From Mucilaginibacter gossypiicola (GTDB taxonomy: Bacteria; Bacteroidota; Bacteroidia; Sphingobacteriales; Sphingobacteriaceae): a stretch of DNA of 64,000 nucleotides. A program made the position numbers and the translations under genes. The notes beneath the pieces are model-generated. The model saw only the letters and a list, made by a program, of their open reading frames with translations. It searched no databases and had not been told where the DNA came from. Positions 17,801 through 26,449 of the stretch are shown piece by piece. Numbering within the stretch: the stretch's first letter is position 1; each line of letters opens with the position of its first letter. Where the stretch lies: assembly GCF_900110105.1 (NCBI RefSeq), contig NZ_FOCL01000004.1, positions 887,215 through 951,214 on the forward strand, given 5' to 3'.

Positions 17801-18899
17801 CACAGAAAGCGAAGAACGTTTCAACCTGGTTGCTAAGGCCACCAATGACACGATCTGGGACTGGAACCTCATCAATAATACCATGTGGCGCAGTGAAAAC
17901 TTCACGCTCATGTTTGGCTATGAGCGCAACGACGACACTAACCGTATCGGTTTCTGGTTCGATAAGATTCATCCCGATGACCGGCAGCGGGTGCAGGATG
18001 GAGTTTATAAGGCCATTAATCACCATGAAAAAAACTGGTCAGCGGAATATCGTTTCCTGAAAGCTGATGATACGTATGCTTATATCCTTGACCGGGGGAG
18101 TATACTCGAAGATGAATTTCGTACACCTTATCGCCTGGTGGGATCAATCATTGATATCACCAAACAAAAGGAAACCGAAAATAACCTCATCAGTGCCCAG
18201 GCAGCGACTGAGGAACTAATGCGTAAAAAGGATGAGTTTATGAGCGTTGCGAGCCACGAATTGAAAACTCCGGTTACCAGTCTAAAAGGTTCGTTGCAAA
18301 TTCTACAGCGCATGGCTGCCGGGATGAATAGGAAAGATCCAATGGTATCTTTCATCGACAAAGCTGAAAAACAAACCGGTAAACTTACTGTATTGCTGAA
18401 TGATCTGCTGGACGTAACCAAGATTCAGGAAGGCAAGCTGCAATTGAACTGCGAGCGATTTGATGCAATAGCTATGGTGCGCGAGAGTATTGAGGAGGTT
18501 CGGGTACAGGGTGGTGCCCATAACTTGGTCTTTGAATACGCGGAGGGGGCCGAGATTACTGCCGACCGGGCCCGCCTGGAACAGGTGATCAATAATTTTC
18601 TGACCAATGCCATCAAATATTCGCCCAATAATGATCGGGTTGAAATTCAATGCGGAATAGCCGGTGGGCAATTCTGCGTAAAGGTCAAAGATTTCGGAAT
18701 AGGTATACCTGAGAATAAACGTGAATTTCTGTTTGACCGCTTTTATCGTGTTCAGGAATCATCCACGCACTTTGCGGGTTTAGGACTCGGATTGTACATT
18801 TGTTCAGAAATCGTCAAGCGGCATCACGGTAAGATAGGAGTCGAAAGTCAGGAGGGGAAAGGCTCAACGTTCTGGTTTAGTGTACCCGTTCAAATTTAA
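14838..18899 (+). CDS. CheB-CheR-PAS-histidine kinase fusion
   Basis: A 1353-residue signalling protein starting at GTG. CheB methylesterase occupies residues about 15-200 with Ser24 (GASAGG), His51 (QHLSP) and Asp143 (GTGTDG). CheR methyltransferase follows, about 210-490 (TKFFRD, VWVCACSTGEEAYS, CRNMLIYM). A coiled coil of TNEELQSSNEELLSANEE repeats carries an unusual Pro (NEEPQSLNEEL). Then come PAS domains, a second coil, HisKA with His1140 (SHELKTPVTSLKG) and HATPase (NNFLTNAIKYSPNN, DFGIGIP, GLGLGLYIC). No transmembrane helix is seen. Cotranscription with the phytochrome core suggests that light controls it. Confidence 0.93.
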   Translation: MARQTLTFSEGRANDRYIVAIGASAGGLEAIHEFFDHMPENSGFTFVVIQHLSPDYKSLLAELVAKHTRMKVVEAANDEKLQRNCVYIMPTKKLMTIKGNQLKLVDKVKDKTPNTAIDTFFFSLAKEKRDKAVAIILSGTGTDGTKGIEAVKEAGGMVMVQEPASAKFDGMPNSAITSGNADFILPPAKMHLELHHFVQQKFAPELAPDQLDDNLMNELFQLVSQNSDQDFNLYKTPTILRRIARRMAAVEVTNIRDYVALLHQDAGEVTLLAKDFLIGVTKFFRDKAAFEVLAKDIIPELIRQKQEGDLLKVWVCACSTGEEAYSVAVLINDCLMQAGKSLEVKVFATDVDEKSIEIAGRNIYPLAVAKEIPPALLKKYFVKDRKGYSVIPSIRKQIVFARHNVIKSPPFIKNDLVTCRNMLIYMNSLLQQKVVATFHYALNNGGFLFLGSSENAASIKEGITEISSKWKVYQKSGTISYGLHHTYTAATPSLKVPEKKVAKLVSQVKTIEHDFLELVTEEFDAVAIFIDKSFTVRDTIGSYRRYLNLPEKKLDLNILNLVGRDVALLLNTAIRRAWKENKKTYLNKIRVKRESEEMFLQITVKPPVDNGSDARTLLMFTETQAEPGTKEGIALPVMGTAQQQEHILEVEAELNETRANLQMAMEEMETTNEELQSSNEELLSANEELQSGNEEPQSLNEELHTLNTEHQVKIRELVELNDDLDNYFKSTDIGQIFIDAGMRIRKFNPAAVKIVNLIEADVGRPISHISSNIQYDQLVNDIHTVLSNERVVEKEVRVKDGKNYLMRIMPYIRKDKQRDGVVITFIDISVVTELNNIISGVFNASSAAILAFKGERNHTGKITDFKCIAYNSAALALSEKQAEQMDEQPSVKAFADLYQTITFEQFAKVAEGGKPLQTELQTVNNQWYQVVTAKMDDGFVISLTDISDRRNAEQKLRKNYHELITAREGLKTLNNQLEDRVFERTRKLTESEERFNLVAKATNDTIWDWNLINNTMWRSENFTLMFGYERNDDTNRIGFWFDKIHPDDRQRVQDGVYKAINHHEKNWSAEYRFLKADDTYAYILDRGSILEDEFRTPYRLVGSIIDITKQKETENNLISAQAATEELMRKKDEFMSVASHELKTPVTSLKGSLQILQRMAAGMNRKDPMVSFIDKAEKQTGKLTVLLNDLLDVTKIQEGKLQLNCERFDAIAMVRESIEEVRVQGGAHNLVFEYAEGAEITADRARLEQVINNFLTNAIKYSPNNDRVEIQCGIAGGQFCVKVKDFGIGIPENKREFLFDRFYRVQESSTHFAGLGLGLYICSEIVKRHHGKIGVESQEGKGSTFWFSVPVQI

Positions 18900-19489
18900 T
18901 AGTTCAGCTGTTTATAAAACAGGCGTTGATATTACCGGTTTGCATCCCGGAATATTATGTCTTAAGATAGGGCTCGGCTCGCTGATCAAAAGCAGGCGCC
19001 TGTTCAGGAATAATAACATGACTTCGATGTAAACGCTATCGTTTGAGACTTCCCGGGCAGAAAAAGACGCCATGGCATTTTCGCTCTGACTTCGAATGGC
19101 CTAAATTTGGATGAACAAGTGTTTTGCATGAACTATACAGACAAAACATGCTGTCGGTTTGCCTGCCGCAGGATAAACAGGTCTCATGACGGTCTATACG
19201 AACCTGTGTTATTATAGCTAATTCTTAGTCGCCGGGACAGGAGTGGCTGATCAGCAAGTTGGGCATGAGCAATTTGTGGCTGGATTTAACAGCAGTGTCA
19301 CTGACTGATCAATAATGATAAACCAGAGAGCGGGCGGAGATTTTGGAGAACCGGTTGACCTGAAAGTTTGTTCGGAAAAAAGTACAGAAACAAGGGAAAC
19401 CTTCCGCCTCTATCCTGTATAAAGATATGGCATGATATTATATGTATGAATAGCGATCCAATGATCACGCGAATTTTTTACAATTTATT
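18900..19489. other. intergenic region
   Basis: 590 bases. Only a 29-codon frame without support is present (from 19129). It should hold the kinase terminator and the promoter of the PqiA-like pair, but I could not identify either. Confidence 0.4.
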
Positions 19490-20791
19490 TTGGCTATTCG
19501 AAAATACTTACCCCAGTTACTACTGATCCTCGGCCTCTCCATTCTGCTCGGCTTTGAGGGGTTTTTCAGTTACCGGTTACACGACCTATCGGCCAGGCAG
19601 GAAATGATCAAGCTGGATCATTCCACGGTCAATAATATATCCTACGGATTATTGTCGGTGGATCAATGGCGGGACGAGGTCGCGGGGATCGTGAACAGGC
19701 AGGTGAAACATTTCAAACTGACGCCCAAACAAAAAAAGGAACTACAAGCAGAAGTGGAGTCGGTACTTTATGCGCTGATCAACAAAGCCGAAGTCATGGT
19801 GGAAAAGAAGCCGCAAAGCCTGGCCGGAAAGATCCGCAAACTGGCCATTAAGACTTTTGTCAAAACCGATAAGATCAAGGCGCAGGTTCCGGATTTCGCC
19901 AGGAAGATCATCGCCAAGGCTGACAACCCGAATCAAAAGAATAAGCTGAGCAACCTGGCGATGGGTAAATTTACCCAGCTGCAGCACACTGAAAGCATAG
20001 ACAGTACTTTGCGGGTTAATCACGCCCTCTTTGACCGGATGTACCGCAAATACCAGGTTCATTCCAAAGAACAATTAAATGAAAAACTGGACCGGATGCT
20101 GGAAGAGATCCGTGTGGCTATGTATCATTACTGTTTCCTGATGCTGGGCTGTATCCTCGCTGTTTTGGCTTTATGGTGGGTTTTGCGCAAGCGAACCGAA
20201 TTGCATGGCACGCTGTTCATCCTGTCGTTGTTATTCGCTTTTGTATTACTGGCGGTGGGATTGAGCGCTTCGATGATCGAGGTGGACTGCCGGATCAAAA
20301 CGCTGGATTTTATGTTGCTGGGTGAGCACGTTTCCTTTAAAGACCAGGTGCTTTTTTATGAGAGTAAAAGCATCCTGGGCGTTGTGGAGGTCTTAATGAA
20401 ACAACCCGCTGCCGAATCTATCGCGGTCGGTGTGCTGATACTTTGCTTCAGTATCCTTTTCCCGGTTATGAAGCTTACATCTACAGGTATTCATTTATTG
20501 AGCAATCGGAAAATAGCGGAAAATAAGGTGATCAAGTACTTCGCTTTCCAGTCGGGGAAATGGAGTATGGCCGACGTTATCGTGATCGCCATACTGATGA
20601 CCTATATCGGACTGAACGGCCTTTTGGATAAACAGCTCGCCATGCTGAATATCCGCGGTCAGAACCTGACGCTGATCACTACCAATAACACGGCTTTGCA
20701 GCCCGGCTATATTATCTTTATCAGTTTTGTATTGTACGGGCTGATACTATCTACTATCCTGAAATACATTACTCCGCATGACAGCCATTAA
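19490..20791 (+). CDS. PqiA-like membrane protein, copy 1
   Basis: A 433-residue inner-membrane protein. The C-terminal half matches PqiA (paraquat-inducible protein A): FYESKSILGVVEVLMK, then the signature GKWSMADVIVIAILMTYIGLNG, and helices at about 205-255, 300-330 and 400-425. The N-terminal half has one helix, then a largely soluble charged region of about 150 residues not found in PqiA. The TTG start is inferred from alignment with copy 2. No MCE-domain gene (PqiB) or PqiC is nearby, so this is unlike the classic Pqi lipid-transport operon. Confidence 0.8.
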   Translation: MAIRKYLPQLLLILGLSILLGFEGFFSYRLHDLSARQEMIKLDHSTVNNISYGLLSVDQWRDEVAGIVNRQVKHFKLTPKQKKELQAEVESVLYALINKAEVMVEKKPQSLAGKIRKLAIKTFVKTDKIKAQVPDFARKIIAKADNPNQKNKLSNLAMGKFTQLQHTESIDSTLRVNHALFDRMYRKYQVHSKEQLNEKLDRMLEEIRVAMYHYCFLMLGCILAVLALWWVLRKRTELHGTLFILSLLFAFVLLAVGLSASMIEVDCRIKTLDFMLLGEHVSFKDQVLFYESKSILGVVEVLMKQPAAESIAVGVLILCFSILFPVMKLTSTGIHLLSNRKIAENKVIKYFAFQSGKWSMADVIVIAILMTYIGLNGLLDKQLAMLNIRGQNLTLITTNNTALQPGYIIFISFVLYGLILSTILKYITPHDSH

Positions 20792-22085
20792 AAGGAAATA
20801 TACCATTTTAAACGTCATCCTGCTTGCCGGGCTCGGTATATTGCTGGCCGGCGCTGCTTATTCAGGGTACCGGCTGGCCGGTATTTCCACCGAACGTAAG
20901 CAGGTTAAGGAAGATTATGCCTTGTCCAACAGCGTCACATTCGGTTTATTCTCGATCGACCAGTGGCGGGACCGGATCACCGATGTGCTAAGCAACCAGA
21001 TCCAGGATTATCATATCACGAAAACCCAGCAAAAAGACCTCCTGGTCATGGTGGAAAAGGAGATGCACGGGTTGGTCAGTAAAACCGTAGCCGAGATCAA
21101 CCAGCCGCAGAAAGGACTGGGCGGCAAGTTGAAAAAACTCGCTTTTAATACGCTGGTGGACTCTGCCGAACTGCAGGCACAGGTCAGGCCTTTTGCCAAA
21201 ACCATTGTGGCCAAAATCAGCAGCCCGGAGAGCGAAAAACGCCTGAAAAACATCGCCGGGAGCAAGGTCGACCAGTTGACGAGCCAGATCTATGACAGCG
21301 TGAGTGTGGCCAATTACACGGTCACCAAATATGTCTATAAAAAATACAAAGTGTCTGATCCGGCTACCTTTAACCAGCGTATTGATCAAAGGCTCGCTGT
21401 CTTGAAAATACAACTCGTGCGGTATGTCTGTATGATGCTGGGCTGTGTACTGGCCGCCCTGGTATTGTGGTTTATCCTGCGCAAACAGGTGCACCTGCAA
21501 ACACCCTTATTCATGTTCGCATTGTTATTCGCCTTCGTGATGCTCATTACCGGCAGCCTGTTACCGGTCATCGAGGTGGATGCGCGTATCCAGTCGCTCG
21601 ACCTGGAATTGCTGAACGGAAAAGTGGAGTTTAAAAACCAGGTGCTTTTCTACCAGAGTAAAAGTATTTTAGGTATCGTTGAAACACTAATCGCGCAATC
21701 CAAACCTGATGCCATCCTTGTTGGCTCGCTTATTTTACTGTTCATATTGATCCTGCCCTTATTGCGCCTGATCGCCAAAGGGATCTATGTGCTTAGACCG
21801 AAAAAAGCAGGTAATAACAACATGATACTATATCTCACTTTTGAGTTGGGTAAATGGGACATGTCCGATGTGATGATCGTCGGTATGCTGATGACCTATA
21901 TCGGCTTGAACGGGATCCTGAAAAGCCAGCTTTCCGGTTTGAATATCCACAGCGCATCTTTAAACGTGGTCACGGCGAATGGCACATCGTTGCAGCCGGG
22001 CTATTTTATTTTCGCGGGCTATGTGCTCTTCGCCGCCCTGCTATCCTATATTTTAAAACGCGTATCGCCAGATGACAGGTTATAA
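20778..22085 (+). CDS. PqiA-like membrane protein, copy 2
   Basis: A 435-residue paralogue of the preceding protein, overlapping it by 14 bases. The same blocks occur in order: an N-terminal helix, LFSIDQWRDRITDVLSNQ, the soluble region, a helix pair around 215-260, FYQSKSILGIVETL and GKWDMSDVMIVGMLMTYIG. The DQWRD box is in both copies but not in PqiA, so it marks this subfamily. Two separate related subunits rather than a fusion suggest a heterodimer. Function is not established. Confidence 0.8.
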   Translation: MTAIKRKYTILNVILLAGLGILLAGAAYSGYRLAGISTERKQVKEDYALSNSVTFGLFSIDQWRDRITDVLSNQIQDYHITKTQQKDLLVMVEKEMHGLVSKTVAEINQPQKGLGGKLKKLAFNTLVDSAELQAQVRPFAKTIVAKISSPESEKRLKNIAGSKVDQLTSQIYDSVSVANYTVTKYVYKKYKVSDPATFNQRIDQRLAVLKIQLVRYVCMMLGCVLAALVLWFILRKQVHLQTPLFMFALLFAFVMLITGSLLPVIEVDARIQSLDLELLNGKVEFKNQVLFYQSKSILGIVETLIAQSKPDAILVGSLILLFILILPLLRLIAKGIYVLRPKKAGNNNMILYLTFELGKWDMSDVMIVGMLMTYIGLNGILKSQLSGLNIHSASLNVVTANGTSLQPGYFIFAGYVLFAALLSYILKRVSPDDRL

Positions 22086-22140
22086 TTGATAAATATGTAT
22101 TCCAACTTTTGCAATGATCGTAAGCAGGCTATGCGGAAGG

Positions 22141-22799
22141 TTACGACATCGAAAACTGGATCAACGGCAACCTCTGCTGATCCCGAAGGGCGCTGTTGTC
22201 TGAAAAGAAAGTTACGCGCGCAAAATCTCGGGCGGCGTTCGGATCGGTAGAACAGAAACTATCTGTCAGAAATTCGCCCAGTTCGGGTCGCCCAGGGTTA
22301 CCCATTATAGCCGGCGCCATCGCGCTTGAACAGCCCAGGTAATTGTTTTCCATAAATTCGAACAATCCTTCCAGGTCTTTTTGCTCAAAACCTCCATTGT
22401 AATTTTCGGCATTCAGATAACGGGGTGAGGTACTAAAAGAACCAGTTTGGAAAAGTATTCCGGTTTCTCAAAGGCAGCAAGCAAGCCAATCATACTGCTC
22501 ACAGAGTGACCAACAAAAACGACATTATCAAGATTTAAAGCCTGACAGCTTTCGATGACATCCTGGGCATAACCGTCGAGTTTACTGTATTTATCCGAAT
22601 TATACAGGCTGATATCGGACTTGCCTGAACCTGTATTATCAAACAGTTCCCCTTTATAAACATCGGTGAAGGCTTCAGTTACAAACTTCCAGGCATTTTG
22701 GTCGCAGCCAAAACCATGCGCAAACAGCATAACCTGGACTCCGTTACCAACTACATTTACGTTGTTGCGATTTAAAACATCATTCACCATTAAATTCAA
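22141..22799 (-). pseudogene. RsbQ-like alpha/beta hydrolase, frameshifted and truncated
   Basis: The 5' part (22413-22799) gives the RsbQ start RNNVNVVGNGVQVMLFAHGF with GHSVSSMIGL, the nucleophile elbow with Ser. The frame then shifts near 22430: YLNAENYNGGFEQKDL and FMENNYLGCSSAMAPAIMGNP continue in another register to about 22200 (SFCSTDP, ARVTFFSDN). After that the sequence is unrelated, so the catalytic Asp/His and about 70 C-terminal residues are missing. In Bacillus, RsbQ works with the phosphatase RsbP in energy-stress signalling, and no RsbP-like gene is adjacent. The gene cannot make a complete enzyme. Confidence 0.85.
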
Positions 22800-22996
22800 G
22801 ATCGAAATTTGTTAAAGTTAAAAAAACTGCAAGAATCGCTCACAAGTTGAGCATAGGGTAACAAAGCTCTTCGCCCGTTGTTTATAATGGAAAATGCGAC
22901 TAAGATCTGATAATTTAATTTTTTGTTAAATAATTTAAATTAAAAATAAATTTCAGTATTTAATTTGTATATTGCGTACTTATTAAAAAAGATATA

Positions 22997-23191
22997 ATGC
23001 AAAAAGAAGGAACCGTGAAATTTTTTAATGCCGCAAAAGGCTTTGGATTTATTTCACAAAATGACAACAGGAACGAAATTTTCGTTCACGCTACAGGTTT
23101 AATCGATGAGATCCGTGATAACGATCAAGTCGCTTACGATGTAGAGGAAGGCCGTAAAGGCCTTAATGCGATTAATGTTAAAGTAATCTAA
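22997..23191 (+). CDS. cspA: cold-shock domain protein
   Basis: A 64-residue cold-shock domain, paralogue of the one at 9302-9493. RNP1 (KGFGFISQ) and RNP2 (EIFVHATG) are intact. The upstream 190 bases are extremely AT-rich, and the gene ends in its own terminator. No partner gene is present. Confidence 0.95.
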   Translation: MQKEGTVKFFNAAKGFGFISQNDNRNEIFVHATGLIDEIRDNDQVAYDVEEGRKGLNAINVKVI

Positions 23192-23214
23192 CTATCACCA
23201 TATCAAATTCGCAG

Positions 23215-23248
23215 AAGCATCCGTCAATAATAGCGGGTGCTTTTTTTG
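23215..23248 (+). terminator. intrinsic terminator of the second csp gene
   Basis: AGCATCCG pairs with CGGGTGCT (one G-T pair) over a 10-base loop, followed by seven T. It is built like the terminator of the first csp gene. Confidence 0.88.
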
Positions 23249-23327
23249 TTAAGTCCTGACAATAGTGTGGGTGCAGAACAGCTCCTGTCAGGGTTTTCCC
23301 GGTGTTGCAAAATAAAAAAACAAACCT

Positions 23328-23465
23328 ATGAGCAAAGACAAAGGCATTAAAAATGTCAAAAAAGCACCCGTCACTGGCGGTAACAAGTCGGTTTCAGATT
23401 ACCAGGCCGGTAAAAAAACGACGTCAAACGAAAATTTAGCGATTAACAAGAAGAAAAAAGATTGA
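23328..23465 (+). CDS. small lysine-rich protein
   Basis: A 45-residue basic protein: MSKDKGIKNVKKAP, a Gly/Ser/Lys middle with VSDYQAGKK, and a KKKKD end. It has no hydrophobic core and is probably disordered, perhaps nucleic-acid binding. The ATG follows an A-rich stretch without a strong ribosome-binding site. Its stop overlaps the earliest possible start of the next frame, so the two are likely cotranscribed. Similar small lysine-rich proteins occur in this bacterial group, but I cannot name the family. Confidence 0.5.
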   Translation: MSKDKGIKNVKKAPVTGGNKSVSDYQAGKKTTSNENLAINKKKKD

Positions 23466-23476
23466 AGACATACAGG

Positions 23477-23779
23477 ATGATCAATGTTCAGGTAAAGGAA
23501 TATCTGTTCGATTTGCGAAACATAGCGATAGAGAATGGTTTTAAACCTGATAAGCCATGGCAGCTGAAATTAGTTAACAAAGCTGATAAGATTGCGATTG
23601 AAAAACAATACCGCGCAAGCATATCAGTTGAGGCACCAGCTGACCAGATTGCGTCTATGCTGAATATGGTTGAGGCCGGGCTCATGTTACCACTTACCGA
23701 ACCAATCAGTCTGAAAACTATCCAGGTCAATGAGTTACAGTATCTGATCGCTTATAACCCTTTGCAAGAGTGGCGTTAA
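23477..23779 (+). CDS. hypothetical protein
   Basis: A protein of 100 residues if it begins at the ATG at 23477 (MINVQVKEYLFDLRNIAIENG), or 105 from a TTG at 23462. No domain is recognised. It is of mixed charge with no signal peptide or membrane segment. The gene follows the small lysine-rich gene closely and nothing points to a function. Confidence 0.55.
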   Translation: MINVQVKEYLFDLRNIAIENGFKPDKPWQLKLVNKADKIAIEKQYRASISVEAPADQIASMLNMVEAGLMLPLTEPISLKTIQVNELQYLIAYNPLQEWR

Positions 23780-23925
23780 GAGGCCGTTGACGCCCAAACA
23801 CTGTCAGAGCGTAAGCTACCTCGTTCATAACCTGATTTAAAACAATGAAGCGTGATGAACCATTGAAGGAACTGCCAGGCATGGGTTGATGTATAGTTTA
23901 TTCATGCCTACGTAACGCGCCGGAC

Positions 23926-24309
23926 TCAATCCGGCCACATAGGATTTTTATGTGGTGACAGCCAGGACCGGACTTTATTCATAAAGAAGTCGAGATCGAA
24001 GGGTTTGGCAATGTAATCATCTGCATGGCTTTTTGCAGCGAGCGTTTCGATATCATTTTTTGCAGAGATCAGCAACACCGGGATTGTTTTGGTCTGGCTA
24101 TTCTGCTTCAATGCCCTGCAAAGCAGGTGGCCATAGCCATCACTAAGCCAGTCATCGAGCAGGATCAGGTCAGGTTGAATATCGCCCAATTTATTGAATG
24201 ACAATATATCGCTGACGGCCTCAACGAGGTAGCCTTGTTCTTCAAGTATAAAGCGGATGATCTGCAGGATATCGTCATCGTTATCGACTACAATTACTCT
24301 CTTTTGCAT
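23926..24309 (-). CDS. stand-alone receiver-domain response regulator
   Basis: A 127-residue CheY-like protein with VIVVDNDDD, DLILLDDWLSDG, PVLLISAKND and YIAKPFD as acidic cluster, phospho-acceptor, switch Ser and Lys. One residue of the acidic pair is Asn (DNDD), which is tolerated in the family. No kinase is adjacent. It is one of three intact single-domain regulators in this window. Confidence 0.9.
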   Translation of the reverse strand: MQKRVIVVDNDDDILQIIRFILEEQGYLVEAVSDILSFNKLGDIQPDLILLDDWLSDGYGHLLCRALKQNSQTKTIPVLLISAKNDIETLAAKSHADDYIAKPFDLDFFMNKVRSWLSPHKNPMWPD

Positions 24310-24705
24310 TTACCTCGAATAAGATGTTTATAGCGATTTTAGATTCAGATATTGGTTACACCTTACAGGAATGAAATTAGTAATTATTTCTCGATAATAA
24401 AAAATATAAATTAAAATTCAATTAAAATCTCCCTCATTGTAATTTTTAAAAACGGTTCAGGCCAATGGCAGGTGCCTGGCCCGGTTAAATAAATCTACAA
24501 CTGATCAGAGAACGTTATACCGCACCTGCATAATCCTACCATTGACGATCAGCAATCATTCCCATCATTCTGATTTCAGCATTTATACTTTGGATACCGA
24601 ACCGTGGTTACCGGCTAACAGCCTCAAACCTTTAACCTGATTGGGAAAAATCTATATTTATATTCTTTTACACAACCATTTTCTCAAATCATTGTTAAGC
24701 GAATC
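24310..24705. other. intergenic region
   Basis: 396 bases between divergent genes, AT-rich near both ends. I find no gene or clear hairpin. It should hold both promoters. Confidence 0.4.
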
Positions 24706-25089
24706 ATGCAATCAGAAATTATTAAAACAAAGTACAACGATACAGAATTAAATGAATTCAAAATGTTGATCAAAGGCAAGATCAATGTGGCGCGCGAAGA
24801 ATTGCAGGACCTGGTTGGAACGCTCAGTTCTTCCAATTCCAATGGCGATGATGCAGCAATCGCCGGGAAAACGCTGGAAGACGGATCTGCTACTTTCGAA
24901 AAAGAACAGACCAACCAACTGGCAGGGCGTCAGAAAAAGTTTATCGAGCAGCTTGAAGCAGCACTGACGCGTATCGAGAATAAAACTTACGGGATCTGCC
25001 GTTCTACTGGTAAACTGATCCCTAAAGAACGTTTAATGGCTGTTCCGCATACTACCCAAAGCATGGAAGCTAAACTCAAGCAGCAATGA
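24706..25089 (+). CDS. DksA/TraR-family protein
   Basis: A 127-residue protein with the DksA-like layout of a helical coiled-coil region (residues about 10-95) followed by a short globular end (YGICRSTGKLIPKERLMAVP). DksA proteins bind RNA polymerase through the secondary channel and alter the response to ppGpp. The second pair of zinc ligands seen in classic DksA is absent, and the first reads Cys-Arg-Ser, so metal binding is doubtful. This degenerate form is common in Bacteroidota. The gene is monocistronic. Confidence 0.8.
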   Translation: MQSEIIKTKYNDTELNEFKMLIKGKINVAREELQDLVGTLSSSNSNGDDAAIAGKTLEDGSATFEKEQTNQLAGRQKKFIEQLEAALTRIENKTYGICRSTGKLIPKERLMAVPHTTQSMEAKLKQQ

Positions 25090-25126
25090 GCCCGTTTACA
25101 TGGGCGGTCGACTGAGCTGCGAGCGT

Positions 25127-25798
25127 TCATTTCCGTGTGTAATCTAGTTCTCTGACTTTGACCCATTCATTATTATTCAGTTCATAGAATACTTCGGCAT
25201 AATGAGTGGCATCGTTGATTGTCAAAACCCTGCGATTTTTATTAATCTGCCCCGGGATCAGTTCGTCGTCCCATTCGTAGGTGAAAGCTTGTTTTACAGG
25301 ATCGAATGTGCCGGTTTGCATTTGAATGTCACTGCCGATATGGTTATTGACTGATATAGTGATATATTTCATTTTGGGGTTGTCAAAGCCTTCGATCTGC
25401 ATGCTCTGGTAAAAATCTTCTTTCATTTTTCCGTCCGCAACCGGAACTGGCAGTTTTCCCCCGGTCATTTCAACACTGTAAAACCGGCCGTTATAGATCG
25501 CCTTGCGTACCAGAGTACCTTTAACAAAAGTCAGTTTGGCATCCTGAAATGACCAGGTACCCGCGAGCTTTCCCAGTACTTCGTGCGCCTGCCCGGGCCT
25601 TGAATAATCAAGCAGTTTGTCCATTGTATCAGGCTTAGTTGCCTGCGCCATGGACGGAGCACTCAGGCCCATCAGGCCTTCGGCCTGTGTGCTGGAATAT
25701 CCCCATTTGCCCACGAGGGGATTATTATGGTCAGCAGTAAAGGACAAAGCTGCAAATAACACGATAATAATAAAGCTGAGCTGATAAAATTTTTTCAC
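25127..25798 (-). CDS. secreted DUF1579-like protein
   Basis: A 223-residue protein with an N-terminal signal segment (LSFIIIVLFAALSFTAD). A repetitive beta-strand body follows, resembling lipocalin-like DUF1579/DUF4488 proteins: NPLVGKWGYSS, KLAGTWSFQDAKL, then MKYITISVNNHIGSD and ending with EWVKVRELDYTRK. Such proteins are found in the periplasm, and no ligand is assigned. It has no close neighbour in the same orientation. Confidence 0.6.
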   Translation of the reverse strand: MKKFYQLSFIIIVLFAALSFTADHNNPLVGKWGYSSTQAEGLMGLSAPSMAQATKPDTMDKLLDYSRPGQAHEVLGKLAGTWSFQDAKLTFVKGTLVRKAIYNGRFYSVEMTGGKLPVPVADGKMKEDFYQSMQIEGFDNPKMKYITISVNNHIGSDIQMQTGTFDPVKQAFTYEWDDELIPGQINKNRRVLTINDATHYAEVFYELNNNEWVKVRELDYTRK

Positions 25799-25932
25799 GC
25801 TGATGTTTTAATGATCCTAATGCCTGTCAAAAAAAGGCTATTTTATCCAACCTGACTTTAGCATACGTTGCAAATACATTCTTATTTGTTGCGTGAGCCG
25901 GTCATAACATCAAAAATCTGGCTTAACCCGTA

Positions 25933-26334
25933 TCATATAAGATTATAAGATTCCCGCAGGTAGACAAACAAAGCGGGCTGAATATCCGCTACCGAAGTTA
26001 TGCGGATATGGTTCTCGAATTTCTTTCCCGAAGCTTTGCTTTTGAAGACCGGTCTTTCCTGATGTGCAACGGCAGAATAAAACTTGAGGTCAAGTTCTTT
26101 TTTCATGGGCCGGATGATCAGGAATCCAACCCGGCGTGTAAAAACGATACAATTGGGCGTGACGCCCACTAAAACTTTCGGCCAATCGGCTACCTCAGCC
26201 AGTATTTTATCAAAGGCCAAAAGTAGTTCAGGGGGCCGTCCTTCAAAAAGACTATCCAGGTTTACCCTTGCGCAGTAATGCCGATAATCTTTCCAGGGTA
26301 ATTCACGTTCGCATTTCGGGCAGGTCCAGCTCAT
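25933..26334 (-). CDS. DUF5655-like protein with zinc ribbon
   Basis: A 133-residue protein starting with SWTCPKCERELPWKDYRHYC, four potential zinc ligands (two Cys, one His, one Cys). A DUF5655-type domain follows: ELLLAFDKILAEV, VGVTPNCIVFTRRVGFLIIRPMK and a C-terminal segment ALFVYLRESYNLI. The domain is found alone or attached to other modules, and its function is unknown. Confidence 0.65.
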   Translation of the reverse strand: MSWTCPKCERELPWKDYRHYCARVNLDSLFEGRPPELLLAFDKILAEVADWPKVLVGVTPNCIVFTRRVGFLIIRPMKKELDLKFYSAVAHQERPVFKSKASGKKFENHIRITSVADIQPALFVYLRESYNLI

Positions 26335-26449
26335 GGTTGTGGTTCAGTCAGCATAACAATGCAACAGCAGTAAAGTACGGCTGTTTCGGTTCGCAAAACT
26401 TGTTGCAGTAATATTTGTTATTTCTTAAGACAACAAAAATACATTCTTT

